A stretch of 64,000 bases of DNA from Planctomycetota bacterium (GTDB lineage Bacteria; Planctomycetota; JAJSAM01; JAJVHW01). The DNA is taken from contig JAJRPF010000045.1 of assembly GCA_024280885.1 (NCBI GenBank), positions 248,001-312,000 on the forward strand, written 5' to 3'. Below are positions 35,217-43,138 of the stretch, in pieces. Within the stretch, counting starts at the first letter, position 1. The number at the start of each line of letters is the position of its first letter. Made by a program: the position numbers and the translations under genes. The notes under the pieces were generated by a model that saw only the letters and a list, made by a program, of their open reading frames with translations, was not told the DNA's origin and searched no databases.

Positions 35217-35806
35217 AGTACGCGTCCTCGAAGGCGGTCCCGGAGTTCGCCGCGCGCGCGGTGCAATCGGGACCGCACGGTGCCAACCGGGACCTCCAGC
35301 GCGTCTGCGATCTCGTCGTACGGGAGATCCTGGAACTCGCGGAGCACGATCACGTCGCGATGCTCCGGATCCAGCCGCGCGACCTCTTCCAAGAGCAGCG
35401 CGCAGTCCTCCTTCATCGCAACGCGCTCGGCAGCGCCCGCTGCGTGGTCAGCAGGCTCGAAGCGCGGACCGTCCGTTCCCGGACCGCCCGAAATGGCGTC
35501 GAGCGACACCGGGGAGCCGTACTTCTGTGCCGACCGCTTTCGCATCTCGCTCCTCACCTGATTGAGCGCAATCGAATAGAGCCACGTGCCGACCGCCGCG
35601 CCCCCGCGGAACGATGCCAACCGGTCGTAGGCTCGAAGAAACGTCTCCTGCGCGAGATCGCGGGCAAGTTCCGGGTCGCGCACCATACGCAACACCGCGC
35701 CGTAGATCCGATCCTGCCAGCGCACGACGATCTCGCCGAACGCCTCGCGATCGCCCGCGAGGCAGCGTTCGACAGCATCGAGGTCGGCCTGGCGACTCGT
35801 TTCCAG
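35213..35806 (-). CDS. ECF-type RNA polymerase sigma factor, non-ATG start
   Basis: A 197-residue sigma-70 family protein. Region 2 reads DLDAVERCLAGDREAFGEIV, RWQDRIYGAVLRMVRDPELA, RDLAQETFLRAYDRLASFRG; region 4 reads ALLLEEVARLDPEHRDVIVL, REFQDLPYDEIADALEVPVG, TVRSRLHRARGEL. No ATG/GTG/TTG lies upstream of region 2 in frame until far out. CTG at 35806 has GGGAGG exactly 6 nt before it and gives a complete region 2, so it is the best start (GTG at 35725 would remove half of region 2.1). The ATG at 35811 is in another frame. It is co-transcribed with the anti-sigma gene. Confidence 0.85.
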   Translation of the reverse strand: METSRQADLDAVERCLAGDREAFGEIVVRWQDRIYGAVLRMVRDPELARDLAQETFLRAYDRLASFRGGAAVGTWLYSIALNQVRSEMRKRSAQKYGSPVSLDAISGGPGTDGPRFEPADHAAGAAERVAMKEDCALLLEEVARLDPEHRDVIVLREFQDLPYDEIADALEVPVGTVRSRLHRARGELRDRLRGRVL

Positions 35807-35962
35807 CTCATACCTCCCTGTTGGATGCGCTTCCCGGCGCAGCGTTCCGCTGATTTTCGAAGTCGGCGACGCGCAGACGGGACCGCGTCTCAGCCGATGG
35901 TGACACAGAACCGAGAGCGCGGCTCCCCCATGGACGGACGACTCGCCACGAGAACGAACGAC

Positions 35963-37216
35963 TCAGTCGAATGCGCGTTCGGCAAAGACCAGAGGTTTGT
36001 GGGCACGGGCGTTCAACGCCATTCCGAGGATGAGCCATGAGGAGAGCATCGACGAACCACCGTACGAGAGAAAGGGCAGGGGCAGCCCGGTCACGGGCGC
36101 GAGCCCCACCGTCATGGCCAGATTCACGCACGCCTGCGTGCCGAGGAGCGTCAGCGCACCGACGGCGAGCAGCTTTGCCGCAGGCTCGCGCACCTCGTTC
36201 GCGGTGAGCGCCAACCCGAGCAAGAGGAGCCCCTCGAGCCCCAGGAGCACGACAACGCCGACGAAGCCCCACTCCTCCGCGTGCACCGTGAACACGAAAT
36301 CGGTCCACGACTCCGGGACAGCGTCGGTGCCGTTCATGACACCGTTGCGAAACCCAAGACCGAACATGCCTCCGGCGGCCACGGCGATCGTCGAGCGCTC
36401 GACATGGAAGCGGCGATCGCGCGCGTTGCGAGCGCGCTCCTCCTTCAGCAGGGTCGCGGCCCGCGACTCGGCGCCCGGGCCCGCCTCTTTCCCCGGCGGA
36501 TCGAGGATGCCGAGCCCCTCGCCCGTCTCGTGCAGCACCTCGACCAACGGCGCCGTGAAGGCTCGCACGCGTCCCTTCTGGTACGGCTCGAGAGCGAGCG
36601 TCCACAACAACGGGAGACTGGCGAGCCCGAGGACGACGACAGCGACCAAATGCCGCGTCTGTGCACCGGCTGCCCACAGCATGACGAAGAGCACCGGCAC
36701 CAGCATGAGGGCCGTGCCCAGATCCGGTTGTTTCACGATCAGCGCCAGCGGAACGAGCACGAGCAGGAACGGGACGACGAGCCCGCGCACGGTCTTGTGA
36801 TCGCGCCGAAAGCGGATGTACTTCGCCAGCACGGCGATCACCGCCACCTTCGCGAGTTCGCTCGGCTGAAAGCCGATCGGACCGATCTGGAGCCAGCGCG
36901 TTGCGTGGTGGGACTCGCGCCCGAGTCCTGCGATCACGAGGACCAACGAGAGGAGCACGAACGCATAGAACGGGTAGATCAGTTGCAGCAGACGCCGGTA
37001 CGGGACGATCACCGTGCCGACGCAGACAGCCAACCCGACGACCAACCATTTCGTTTGAGAGAAGACGACGGCCGGTCGATCCGACCAGAGCGCGAGCAAT
37101 CCGACAATTGTGAGGAGGAGCGCCGGTCCCAGGACGCGCGGGTCGAGCGCGCGGATCACGTGCGACCAACGCTGCGGCACGGCCGGGAACGACGGTCGGA
37201 CGGCCTGGCTACTCAC
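35963..37216 (-). CDS. rodA: Rod-shape peptidoglycan glycosyltransferase RodA
   Basis: A 417-residue SEDS polymerase with about 10 transmembrane helices. Landmarks are RWLQIGPIGFQPSELAKVAV, KQPDLGTAL, LEPYQKGRV, TDFVFTVHAEEWGFVG (D306 region of the catalytic Asp) and GLPLPFLSYGGSSML. An extra ~50 residues (222-273, charged, with ATLLKEERARNARDRRFHVE) sit in the large periplasmic loop between YQKGRV and IAVAAGG. Start GTG at 37216 overlaps the mrdA stop codon with GAGG at 6 nt. It works with the PBP2 encoded just upstream. Confidence 0.95.
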   Translation of the reverse strand: MSSQAVRPSFPAVPQRWSHVIRALDPRVLGPALLLTIVGLLALWSDRPAVVFSQTKWLVVGLAVCVGTVIVPYRRLLQLIYPFYAFVLLSLVLVIAGLGRESHHATRWLQIGPIGFQPSELAKVAVIAVLAKYIRFRRDHKTVRGLVVPFLLVLVPLALIVKQPDLGTALMLVPVLFVMLWAAGAQTRHLVAVVVLGLASLPLLWTLALEPYQKGRVRAFTAPLVEVLHETGEGLGILDPPGKEAGPGAESRAATLLKEERARNARDRRFHVERSTIAVAAGGMFGLGFRNGVMNGTDAVPESWTDFVFTVHAEEWGFVGVVVLLGLEGLLLLGLALTANEVREPAAKLLAVGALTLLGTQACVNLAMTVGLAPVTGLPLPFLSYGGSSMLSSWLILGMALNARAHKPLVFAERAFD

Positions 37217-39299
37217 GCATCGCCTCGGCGAGGAGTTTCGCAACCTGAGGCCCTGCGGCGCCGGCGCCATAGCGTCCCGACGGCAGACGCTCGTAGACCA
37301 CAATAGCGCAGTATCGAGGGGTGTCGTGAGGCGCGTAGCCTACGAAGAGGGCGTTGTTCAGAAACTCGTTGCGAACTCTCCCCACCTCGGCGGTGCCCGT
37401 CTTCCCGGCAGCCCCCACGTCACGCAACTCGCGAATCTTGAACGCCGAGCCCTCCGGATAGGCCACGACGCCGCGTGCGGCCTCGCGGATGAGCGGGGCC
37501 CAGCGTGCGAGAACCGGATCAATCGGAATCGCGGCGACGAGCGGACGATCGCGTTGCAGCACAAAGGGGGTCACGAGCCGACCGTCGGCCGCGATCCGGG
37601 CGTACGCGGTCGCGACCTGGACCGCCGACGCCAGGACCGTCGACTGCCCGATTCCCATGAGCGCGAGATCCGGCGCCCAAAGTTTGCCGTCTCTCCCCAG
37701 AACGTGCTTCGAACGCGACTTCGGTTCCCACGCCGCGAATTCGCCGAGCGCCGGGACGAGAGGCCGGGTGTCGAAGCCCAAGCGAATCGCCGCGGCCGTC
37801 AGGGCTTGCGCACCCACCGTCGCGCCCCTCTGCGCGAAGTACCCGTTGCAAGAACCGACGAACGCATCGTGCAGCCCCACGTCGCCATGCTCGTGCGCGC
37901 ACGTGTAGCGGACGCCATTCGGGAACCGGCCCTTCTTACGACAGTCCACGGTCTCGGCCGGCGCGATCCCGGAGTCGAGCACGGCGATCGCCGTCACGAG
38001 TTTGTAGACCGACCCCGGCGCGATACGCGTGCGAGCGTGGTTCATTCCGTCGCGTGACGCCGACCCCATCGCGAGCAGCGCACCGTCACGGACATCGAGC
38101 ACCACAGCAGCACCCGCGCCGCCGGTTGGCGAACTCGCCGCGAGACGCATCGCTAGTCGTTGGAGTTCCGGGCGAATGGTCGTGTGGAGATCCGGGCCGT
38201 CGGCGACTTCCCGCGTGATGATCGCCTCGCGACCAAAGTTCCGCTCGCGACGATAGACGTAGTTCCCCTCTCCGGGCACGCCCCGCAGTTCGTCATCAAG
38301 AACCGCTTCGAGGAGCGAGTTCCCCACAAGCGAGGGCAACACATCTCTCTCGTCGAAGACATGCCACCCGGCGTCCCGCCGCGCCGGGTCCGTGAGTCGG
38401 CGCACGTCGTCCGCGCTCGGGAACCGAGTTCCGCCCGCGATCTGGCGCGCATCCGGATCCACGCGCCGGGACGAGCGCGGCATCGGCGTGAGACCACCGA
38501 ACTCCTCGTGTCGTAACTCGATCGTCTCGGACGCAATCGCCGAGATGTCCACGAGGAACGCATGGCTCTTCCAATCGGGGTGGCGTTCGAGACGCCGCAT
38601 CGAGAGCACGAGCGCCTCCTGGATGCGCGCGATGAGCACCTCGATCGGAGCATCACCACCAGCCCAGACGAGCATCGCGAGATCGCGGATCGAGGGTGGC
38701 GGGAGTTCCTCGAACGACGGCAGCGCGCCGCACTCACGGCAATCCGCATCGGGTACTCCTCGGCGCTTGACCTGCGTTGCGCAAATCGTGCATTCCCAGC
38801 GCGTCGCAAGCGGCTTGTCCTTCCGAACGATCTGCACCGGCCAGAGCCGGCCAAGGTCATCGACGCGCTCGGCACGCCACGCAGCGAGTTCAGCGCGCCG
38901 CGCGTCCTGCTGCGTCTTCAGATTGGTGCGCGCACGATCCGTACGTTGCTCCGCCAGGCGTGCGGCGTCGCGCTCCGCCTCGTAGCGCGCCCGGCGTGCG
39001 ATCGATGCGCGGAACTCCGCCACCGTCGGAACGATGCGATCGTCGATCGCGTCCCACTCGATCTCGAGACCGTAGCCCGGGACGTTCCAGGCCATCGGCG
39101 TGCCGTCGGCGTAGAAGATCTCGCCGCGTCGCGGATGCACGCTGAACGGTTGCGGGCGCCCGGCGCGGGACTTCCAACTCCCGCCCTCGTCCTCCGGCGG
39201 CCCCACTTCGAGGACCTGTAGCGCAAACGCTCGGGCCCCGATCACGCAGAGAATCACACAGAACGCGATGTAGAGGCGACGCAGGCGAATCTCATACAC
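37209..39299 (-). CDS. mrdA: Penicillin-binding protein 2 with cysteine-ribbon insertion
   Basis: A 696-residue class B PBP with one N-terminal transmembrane helix (about 8-26). Transpeptidase motifs are S430-VYK433, S483-CN and K633-TG. The pedestal domain carries a ~200-residue charged insertion (about 95-300) including WECTICATQVKRRGVPDADC followed by RECG: CX2C-X13-CX2C (C170, C173, C187, C190), a zinc-ribbon-like pattern not found in standard PBP2. It crosslinks lateral-wall peptidoglycan with RodA. It overlaps mreD by 8 bp and rodA by 8 bp; mreCD-mrdA-rodA is one operon. Confidence 0.94.
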   Translation of the reverse strand: MYEIRLRRLYIAFCVILCVIGARAFALQVLEVGPPEDEGGSWKSRAGRPQPFSVHPRRGEIFYADGTPMAWNVPGYGLEIEWDAIDDRIVPTVAEFRASIARRARYEAERDAARLAEQRTDRARTNLKTQQDARRAELAAWRAERVDDLGRLWPVQIVRKDKPLATRWECTICATQVKRRGVPDADCRECGALPSFEELPPPSIRDLAMLVWAGGDAPIEVLIARIQEALVLSMRRLERHPDWKSHAFLVDISAIASETIELRHEEFGGLTPMPRSSRRVDPDARQIAGGTRFPSADDVRRLTDPARRDAGWHVFDERDVLPSLVGNSLLEAVLDDELRGVPGEGNYVYRRERNFGREAIITREVADGPDLHTTIRPELQRLAMRLAASSPTGGAGAAVVLDVRDGALLAMGSASRDGMNHARTRIAPGSVYKLVTAIAVLDSGIAPAETVDCRKKGRFPNGVRYTCAHEHGDVGLHDAFVGSCNGYFAQRGATVGAQALTAAAIRLGFDTRPLVPALGEFAAWEPKSRSKHVLGRDGKLWAPDLALMGIGQSTVLASAVQVATAYARIAADGRLVTPFVLQRDRPLVAAIPIDPVLARWAPLIREAARGVVAYPEGSAFKIRELRDVGAAGKTGTAEVGRVRNEFLNNALFVGYAPHDTPRYCAIVVYERLPSGRYGAGAAGPQVAKLLAEAMRE

Positions 39300-39783
39300 G
39301 CGCGAACCGCCGCCGCCCCTTCACGAGGCGCACCCAGCCGAGGAGCCCGAAGACGGGTGGTGCAGCGATCGAAGTCGTGGCCGCCGTCACGAACGCACTC
39401 GGGACAGCGTGCAACGCTCCATCCACGCCACCGGCCAACCCTCCGGCGGTCACATGAATGACCAGCGCGCCAACGGCAACGAAGGCCAACTGGACAGACG
39501 CCAACTCTCGATTGAACGACTGTCGCAACGAACCGATGGTGAACCCCAAGAGCCCGAGGACAAACGCCTGCTGGCCGAGCGGCGTCACGGTCCACGGGCA
39601 CGCCAAGAACCCGATCGCAGCGCCGCACCACGCCGCACGAGCCGGACCGAATTCGAGCGCGATGTACGTCACGACGAGCACCGCGATATGGGGAAATCCG
39701 CCGGAATGGAGCCACGCGGCAGGCGCGATCAACGGCAGCAATGCGACGATCGCGAGAAGGACGAATGTGCGGCCCGCTCTCAC
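39292..39783 (-). CDS. mreD: Rod shape-determining membrane protein MreD
   Basis: A 163-residue inner-membrane protein with about five transmembrane helices (e.g. TFVLLAIVALLPLIAP; IAVLVVTYIALEFGPARAAW). Sequence similarity to MreD is low, as usual for the family, but position between mreC and mrdA and the topology fix it. The GTG start at 39783 overlaps the mreC stop (GTGA). Confidence 0.82.
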   Translation of the reverse strand: MRAGRTFVLLAIVALLPLIAPAAWLHSGGFPHIAVLVVTYIALEFGPARAAWCGAAIGFLACPWTVTPLGQQAFVLGLLGFTIGSLRQSFNRELASVQLAFVAVGALVIHVTAGGLAGGVDGALHAVPSAFVTAATTSIAAPPVFGLLGWVRLVKGRRRFARV

Positions 39784-40634
39784 CGCTTGCCAGTCTCGCG
39801 TGGCGCGACGTGCGGTGCGAGCTTGCGTCGCACGCAGACATAGACGGCAACGATCGTATCCAGATTGCGCAGGGGTTCGACGAGCGCCTCCCACTCGCCA
39901 TCGCGATCCGCGTCGTCGAACTCCACGACCTCCCCGAGCAGCAACCCGGCGGGAACGCCGTAGCTACCGGCACCCGTGACGACCAGGTCGCCAATTCTCG
40001 CCTCGCCGGCCTCGAGCTTGCCCACGACGATGTACTTCTTGCCGACGCCGCGAGCCACACCGTTCCCGCGCTGCTCGACACTTGCGGGGACTGCGCCATC
40101 AACGCCATCAACGTCGCCGGCATCGATCGCGAGCACAGTTGCCGCGAGCACGGTGCTACTCGACGGATCATCGATCCGGATCACGCGCGACGCACCCTCG
40201 GCGACCGCCTGCACGCGCCCGATCAGCGAGTTCCCATGCACGACCGCAAATCCGGTCTCGATCCCACGTTCCGAGCCCATGTCGATCAGGAGCGTGTGCC
40301 GCTTCAGCGAGACGTCACGGTGCAGCACTCTCGCAGGCACCGCACGGACGGGGTCCCGCTGCAGCATGGCGCTCCCAGCGTCGAACGGCGCAACGGGCGA
40401 GCCCTCGGGCGGACGCGCCGCCAGCATCTGCCGGATCTGGAGATTCTGCCGTGCAAGAGCGGCGACGGCGTCCGCCCACCCGGCGCGCTGCTCCTCGCCG
40501 GTCACAGCCGCGGTACCGGGCAGCAGCCCCCCCACTCCGACGCGCGCGGCCATGAACGCACCGGGGAACAACAGGGCCGTCAGAAGACAACCCAGAAGCA
40601 TGAGCAAAGCCCGGCGGGAAGAGTCGAGGCGCAT
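39780..40634 (-). CDS. mreC: Rod shape-determining protein MreC
   Basis: A 284-residue periplasmic scaffold anchored by one transmembrane helix (about 8-26). After a coiled-coil stretch (RQNLQIRQMLAAR) come the two beta-barrel domains with typical MreC wording: SERGIETGFAVVHGNSLIGR, VRIDDPSSSTVLA-like strands, KLEAGEARIGDLVVTGAGSY and GVPAGLLLGEVVEF. The ATG at 40634 gives the expected short cytoplasmic N-terminus. It links MreB inside to PBP2 outside. It is separated from mreB by repeat island 2. Confidence 0.92.
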   Translation of the reverse strand: MRLDSSRRALLMLLGCLLTALLFPGAFMAARVGVGGLLPGTAAVTGEEQRAGWADAVAALARQNLQIRQMLAARPPEGSPVAPFDAGSAMLQRDPVRAVPARVLHRDVSLKRHTLLIDMGSERGIETGFAVVHGNSLIGRVQAVAEGASRVIRIDDPSSSTVLAATVLAIDAGDVDGVDGAVPASVEQRGNGVARGVGKKYIVVGKLEAGEARIGDLVVTGAGSYGVPAGLLLGEVVEFDDADRDGEWEALVEPLRNLDTIVAVYVCVRRKLAPHVAPRETGKR

Positions 40635-40847
40635 CGCTGTAGTGGCAGGAGCGGCAAGCCGCCAAGGGAGGGGGGAGGACAAACAATTGTCAGACGCCGA
40701 GACGAAAAGCACCAGGATTGGTGAGCCTAGTTGGCCAGCGCCCCAACATCTTGTGGAATGTTGCGGGCGTGTTAGGTGCGAATCGGGTGTCCCGGGCCGC
40801 GGACGCATCTGGGAGCGACGCGTCACACCACCGGTTCGCCACCTCCG

Positions 40848-40884
40848 CGTTGAGGCTATAAGGCCCCAAGGCCGACCCGGTCTG
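40848..40884. repeat. 37-bp dispersed repeat, copy 1
   Basis: CGTTGAGGCTATAAGGCC then CCAAGGCCGACCCGGTCTG; 36 of 37 bases match the copy at 62384-62420. Confidence 0.9.
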
Positions 40885-40933
40885 GAACGGGGGTCTGGAG
40901 CGGGACCGGGACGAAATTCGTTGACCGAAATAC

Positions 40934-41018
40934 CGTGCCAGGCTCAATTCCTCGGCCGGGCCACCCGCTCGTCAAGGGCGACGGCGTCCTCTCCGACCGA
41001 AGAATTGAGCCAGGCACG
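40934..41018. repeat. Long palindromic element, family P2, copy 2
   Basis: Left arm 40934-40959 (CGTGCCAGGCTCAATTCCTC, then GGCCGG) and right arm 40993-41018 are complementary at 23 of 26. The arm core CGTGCC(A/T)GGCTCAATTC and the internal CAAGGGCGA are shared with 23400-23504, while the flanking arm bases differ but remain paired. Confidence 0.88.
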
Positions 41019-41196
41019 CTCTCTCGGCCAAGCCACCCGTCTCGTTGTGCGTGGTTGGAAGGGTAAGACGTCCGGAGCGGCCAGCGTGAGCGGCAACGCG
41101 CGCACAGCCGCCGCGAGAGCGGACACCCACCGCGACAACGCCGGAAACGCGAGCGAGTGGCGGGCTGTGTGCGGAGCACTCAGCGTGACATTCGCG

Positions 41197-41387
41197 GTGA
41201 GGCGTAGAAAGGGGATTCCGCCTGCGAAACCCGCCGTCCCGACGCGCTCACTTCCACGTCGGGGACACGCTCCAGGGCGCGGCGACGAACCCCGAGCGCG
41301 GACCCGGTTGAAGCAGTCGGAGCACCGACCGAAGCCGAACATGCGAGCGACAGCGAGCGGGGAGCCGGAGGCGCCCCAAAATCAAGA
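41197..41387 (+). repeat. M-family intergenic module, copy C (extended form)
   Basis: Runs GTGAGGCG, CGCCTGCGAAACCCGCC, ACGTCGGGGACACGCTC, CCGGTTGAAGCAGTCGGAGC, ACCGACCGAAGCCGAACATG, GAGCGACAGCGAGCG, then hairpin GGGGAGCC-GGA-GGCGCCCC (41359-41377, one mismatch) and AAAATCAA. Colinear with the reverse complement of 22927-23115. Confidence 0.82.
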
Positions 41388-41461
41388 GCAGTCGGAGCCG
41401 CGACCGAAGTCGAACATGCGAGCGAGAGCGAGCGTGGCGACGGAGTCGCCACAAACGCAAC
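41388..41461 (+). repeat. M-family intergenic module, copy D (short form)
   Basis: Starts at GCAGTCGGAGCCGCGACCGA, continues AGTCGAACATGCGAGCGAGA, ends with hairpin GTGGCGAC-GGA-GTCGCCAC (41434-41452) and AAACGCAA. Placed directly after copy C and directly 3' of mreB in the mreB-sense direction. Confidence 0.85.
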
Positions 41462-41464
41462 ACG

Positions 41465-41507
41465 GCGAGTGGCGGACTGCGTGCAAAGCACGCAGCCCTC
41501 CATTCGC
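41465..41507 (-). terminator. Long hairpin at the mreB stop codon
   Basis: Inner stem CTGCGTGC (41477-41484)/GCACGCAG (41488-41495) and outer stem GCGAGTGG/CCATTCGC (41465-41472 / 41500-41507) with a partly paired internal loop. The outer stem touches the TAG stop at 41507-41509. The tail is CGTGTTGCGTTTG. Confidence 0.65.
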
Positions 41508-42559
41508 TAGTCTTCGGAGGCGCTCAGCATCGAACGGAACGCGGTAAGGTTCTCCAGGAAGATCTGCGTGCCGCGCGCCACTGCGGTCAGCGGGTCCTTC
41601 GCGACCCGCACAGGCAGACCGGTCTGTTCGGAGATCACGCGGTCGATGCCCCGAATGAGGGAGCCGCCTCCGGCGAGGACGATGCCCAGATCGACGAGAT
41701 CGGCCGAGAGTTCGGGCGGCGTGTCCTCGAGCGTGGCGGTGATGGCGCCGATGATGGCCACAACGGGCTCGGCGAGCGCTCCGCGGATCTCCTCGGAGGT
41801 CACGACCACCTTGCGGGGCAGGCCGCGCTGGATGTCGCGCCCCTTGACCTCCATGCTCATCTCCTTGCGGAGCGGGTAGGCGCTGCCGATCGCGATCTTG
41901 ATGCGCTCGGCGCTCTGCTCACCGATGAGCAGGTTGTACGCATTGCGCATGTGATCCATGATGGCCTGGTCTGCCTCGTCGCCAGCGACCCGGATCGATT
42001 CGCAGCGCACGATGCCGGCGAGCGAGATCACGGCGACCTCGGTCGTGCCCCCGCCGATGTCACAGATCATGCAGCCCGTCGGCTCGGTGATCGGCAGCCC
42101 AACGCCCATGGCAGCGGCGAGCGGTTCGGTGACCAGACTGACGGAGCGCGCACCCGCGCGCTCGGCGCTGTTGATGACCGCGCGTCGTTCGACCTGGGTG
42201 ATGCCGCTGGGGATCGCGATCACCATGCGCGGACGCACGAGCGCCCGCTGGTTGTGCACCTTGCGAATGAAATAACGCAGCATCGCTTCGGTGATCTCGA
42301 AGTCGGCGATGACGCCGTCCTTCATGGGGCGGATCGCCTCGATGTGGCCCGGAGTCTTTCCGAGCATCTCCTTCGCCGCCCAGCCGACTGCGTTGCCGTT
42401 ACCGGCGATCTCGTTGGTGCCCTTCTTGACAGCAACGACCGACGGCTCGTTCAACACGATGCCCTCGCCGCGCACTGTCACCAGCGTATTCGCGGTACCG
42501 AGGTCGATGCCCATGTCAACGGAGACGGCCCCGAGCATGCGGTCCCAGAGGTTCAGCAA
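41507..42559 (-). CDS. mreB: Rod shape-determining actin homologue MreB
   Basis: A 350-residue MreB with phosphate-1 motif DLGTANTLV, PRMVIAIPSGITQVERRAVI, phosphate-2 CDIGGGTTEVAVISL and the adenosine motif IVLAGGGSLIRGI. It polymerises under the inner membrane and directs lateral wall synthesis. The start is TTG at 42559 (MLNLWDRML), with GGAGGG at 6 nt; an internal ATG seven codons later is less well placed. It is separated from mreC by an 872-bp island with a hairpin, so mreB is probably transcribed alone. Confidence 0.96.
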   Translation of the reverse strand: MLNLWDRMLGAVSVDMGIDLGTANTLVTVRGEGIVLNEPSVVAVKKGTNEIAGNGNAVGWAAKEMLGKTPGHIEAIRPMKDGVIADFEITEAMLRYFIRKVHNQRALVRPRMVIAIPSGITQVERRAVINSAERAGARSVSLVTEPLAAAMGVGLPITEPTGCMICDIGGGTTEVAVISLAGIVRCESIRVAGDEADQAIMDHMRNAYNLLIGEQSAERIKIAIGSAYPLRKEMSMEVKGRDIQRGLPRKVVVTSEEIRGALAEPVVAIIGAITATLEDTPPELSADLVDLGIVLAGGGSLIRGIDRVISEQTGLPVRVAKDPLTAVARGTQIFLENLTAFRSMLSASED

Positions 42560-42859
42560 CGCACACCCTCCGTCGTGTGACCCGAAACGGTCACATGGTC
42601 ATCCAACGCGTCGGTCTCCAGACATCCACACCCATCGACCTCGTGCGCGCAACGCGTTCTCGCCCACGCGGGCGAAACCGAGCCAACGAACAAGATCGAC
42701 AAATCGATGAGACGGGAACGCTCCGGACAGAGGCGCTCCAAACTGGGGTCGTCACAAGCGTGGACGATCCGAGCCTGAGAACGCAGAAACGTACGAGGGA
42801 GTTCTTGCACCACGGCCTGCCGGTACCGGAGCACAAACTCCCCCGCGCGTCATCATAGA
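42560..42859. other. Upstream region of mreB
   Basis: A 300-bp stretch between the terminator of the coiled-coil operon and the mreB TTG start. No gene is visible. The mreB ribosome-binding site GGAGGG lies at its left end; no confident promoter was identified. Confidence 0.5.
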
Positions 42860-42895
42860 AAACGGGTCCGACGCCATTCGGCACCGGACCCGTTT
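42860..42895 (-). terminator. Terminator of the coiled-coil / small membrane protein operon
   Basis: AAACGGGTCCG (42860-42870) pairs perfectly with CGGACCCGTTT (42885-42895). Read on the minus strand it ends CGGACCCGTTTTCTATG, a good U-tract. A second 7-bp hairpin (CAGACCG/CGGTCTG, 42900-42920) lies just before it. Confidence 0.85.
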
Positions 42896-42939
42896 CACAC
42901 AGACCGAAACTTCCGGTCTGCTCGTGATCGACGTGCGAT

Positions 42940-43095
42940 CTAGTTGGCCAGCCAGCCCGCTCCGTAGAGGTCAGCCGACACCTTCGACATCGTGTAGATG
43001 GCGAGGATCAGCACGAGGCCCGTCACGACCACGATGCCGTTCGCGATATTCACTCCCGAGTCCTCGGGGAGGTCATCCTCATATTCGTCGGTCAT
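42940..43095 (-). CDS. 51-residue single-pass membrane protein
   Basis: A short gene with sequence MTDEYEDDLPEDSGVNIANG, IVVVTGLVLILAIYTMSKVS, ADLYGAGWLAN. It has an acidic cytosolic N-terminus, one hydrophobic helix (about 20-37) and a short exterior tail. ATG at 43095 is preceded by GGAG at 7 nt. It starts 43 bp after the coiled-coil membrane protein gene and is followed by their terminator, so the two form an operon, right upstream of mreB. It is not recognised; a small partner or stabiliser of the coiled-coil protein is a reasonable guess. Confidence 0.75.
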   Translation of the reverse strand: MTDEYEDDLPEDSGVNIANGIVVVTGLVLILAIYTMSKVSADLYGAGWLAN

Positions 43096-43138
43096 CTGCC
43101 GTCTCCTTGAGTTCTACGCAAATGTGTGAAGACGTGAG

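Larger units (their letters stand above)
40635..41506. other. Non-coding repeat island 2 between mreB and mreC
   Basis: An 872-bp region on the path from mreB to mreC. It holds a 37-bp repeat (40848-40884), a P2 palindrome (40934-41018), the extended M module C (41197-41387), a second M module D (41388-41461) and the mreB hairpin (41465-41507). The promoter of mreC presumably lies in 40635-40840, but no clear consensus boxes were recognised. Confidence 0.8.

Noticed and set aside
35554-35811. Gene starting at the ATG at 35811
   Set aside because: It is out of frame with the sigma factor, the ribosome-binding site is 1 nt from the ATG, and the peptide is Arg/Ser-rich shadow sequence.
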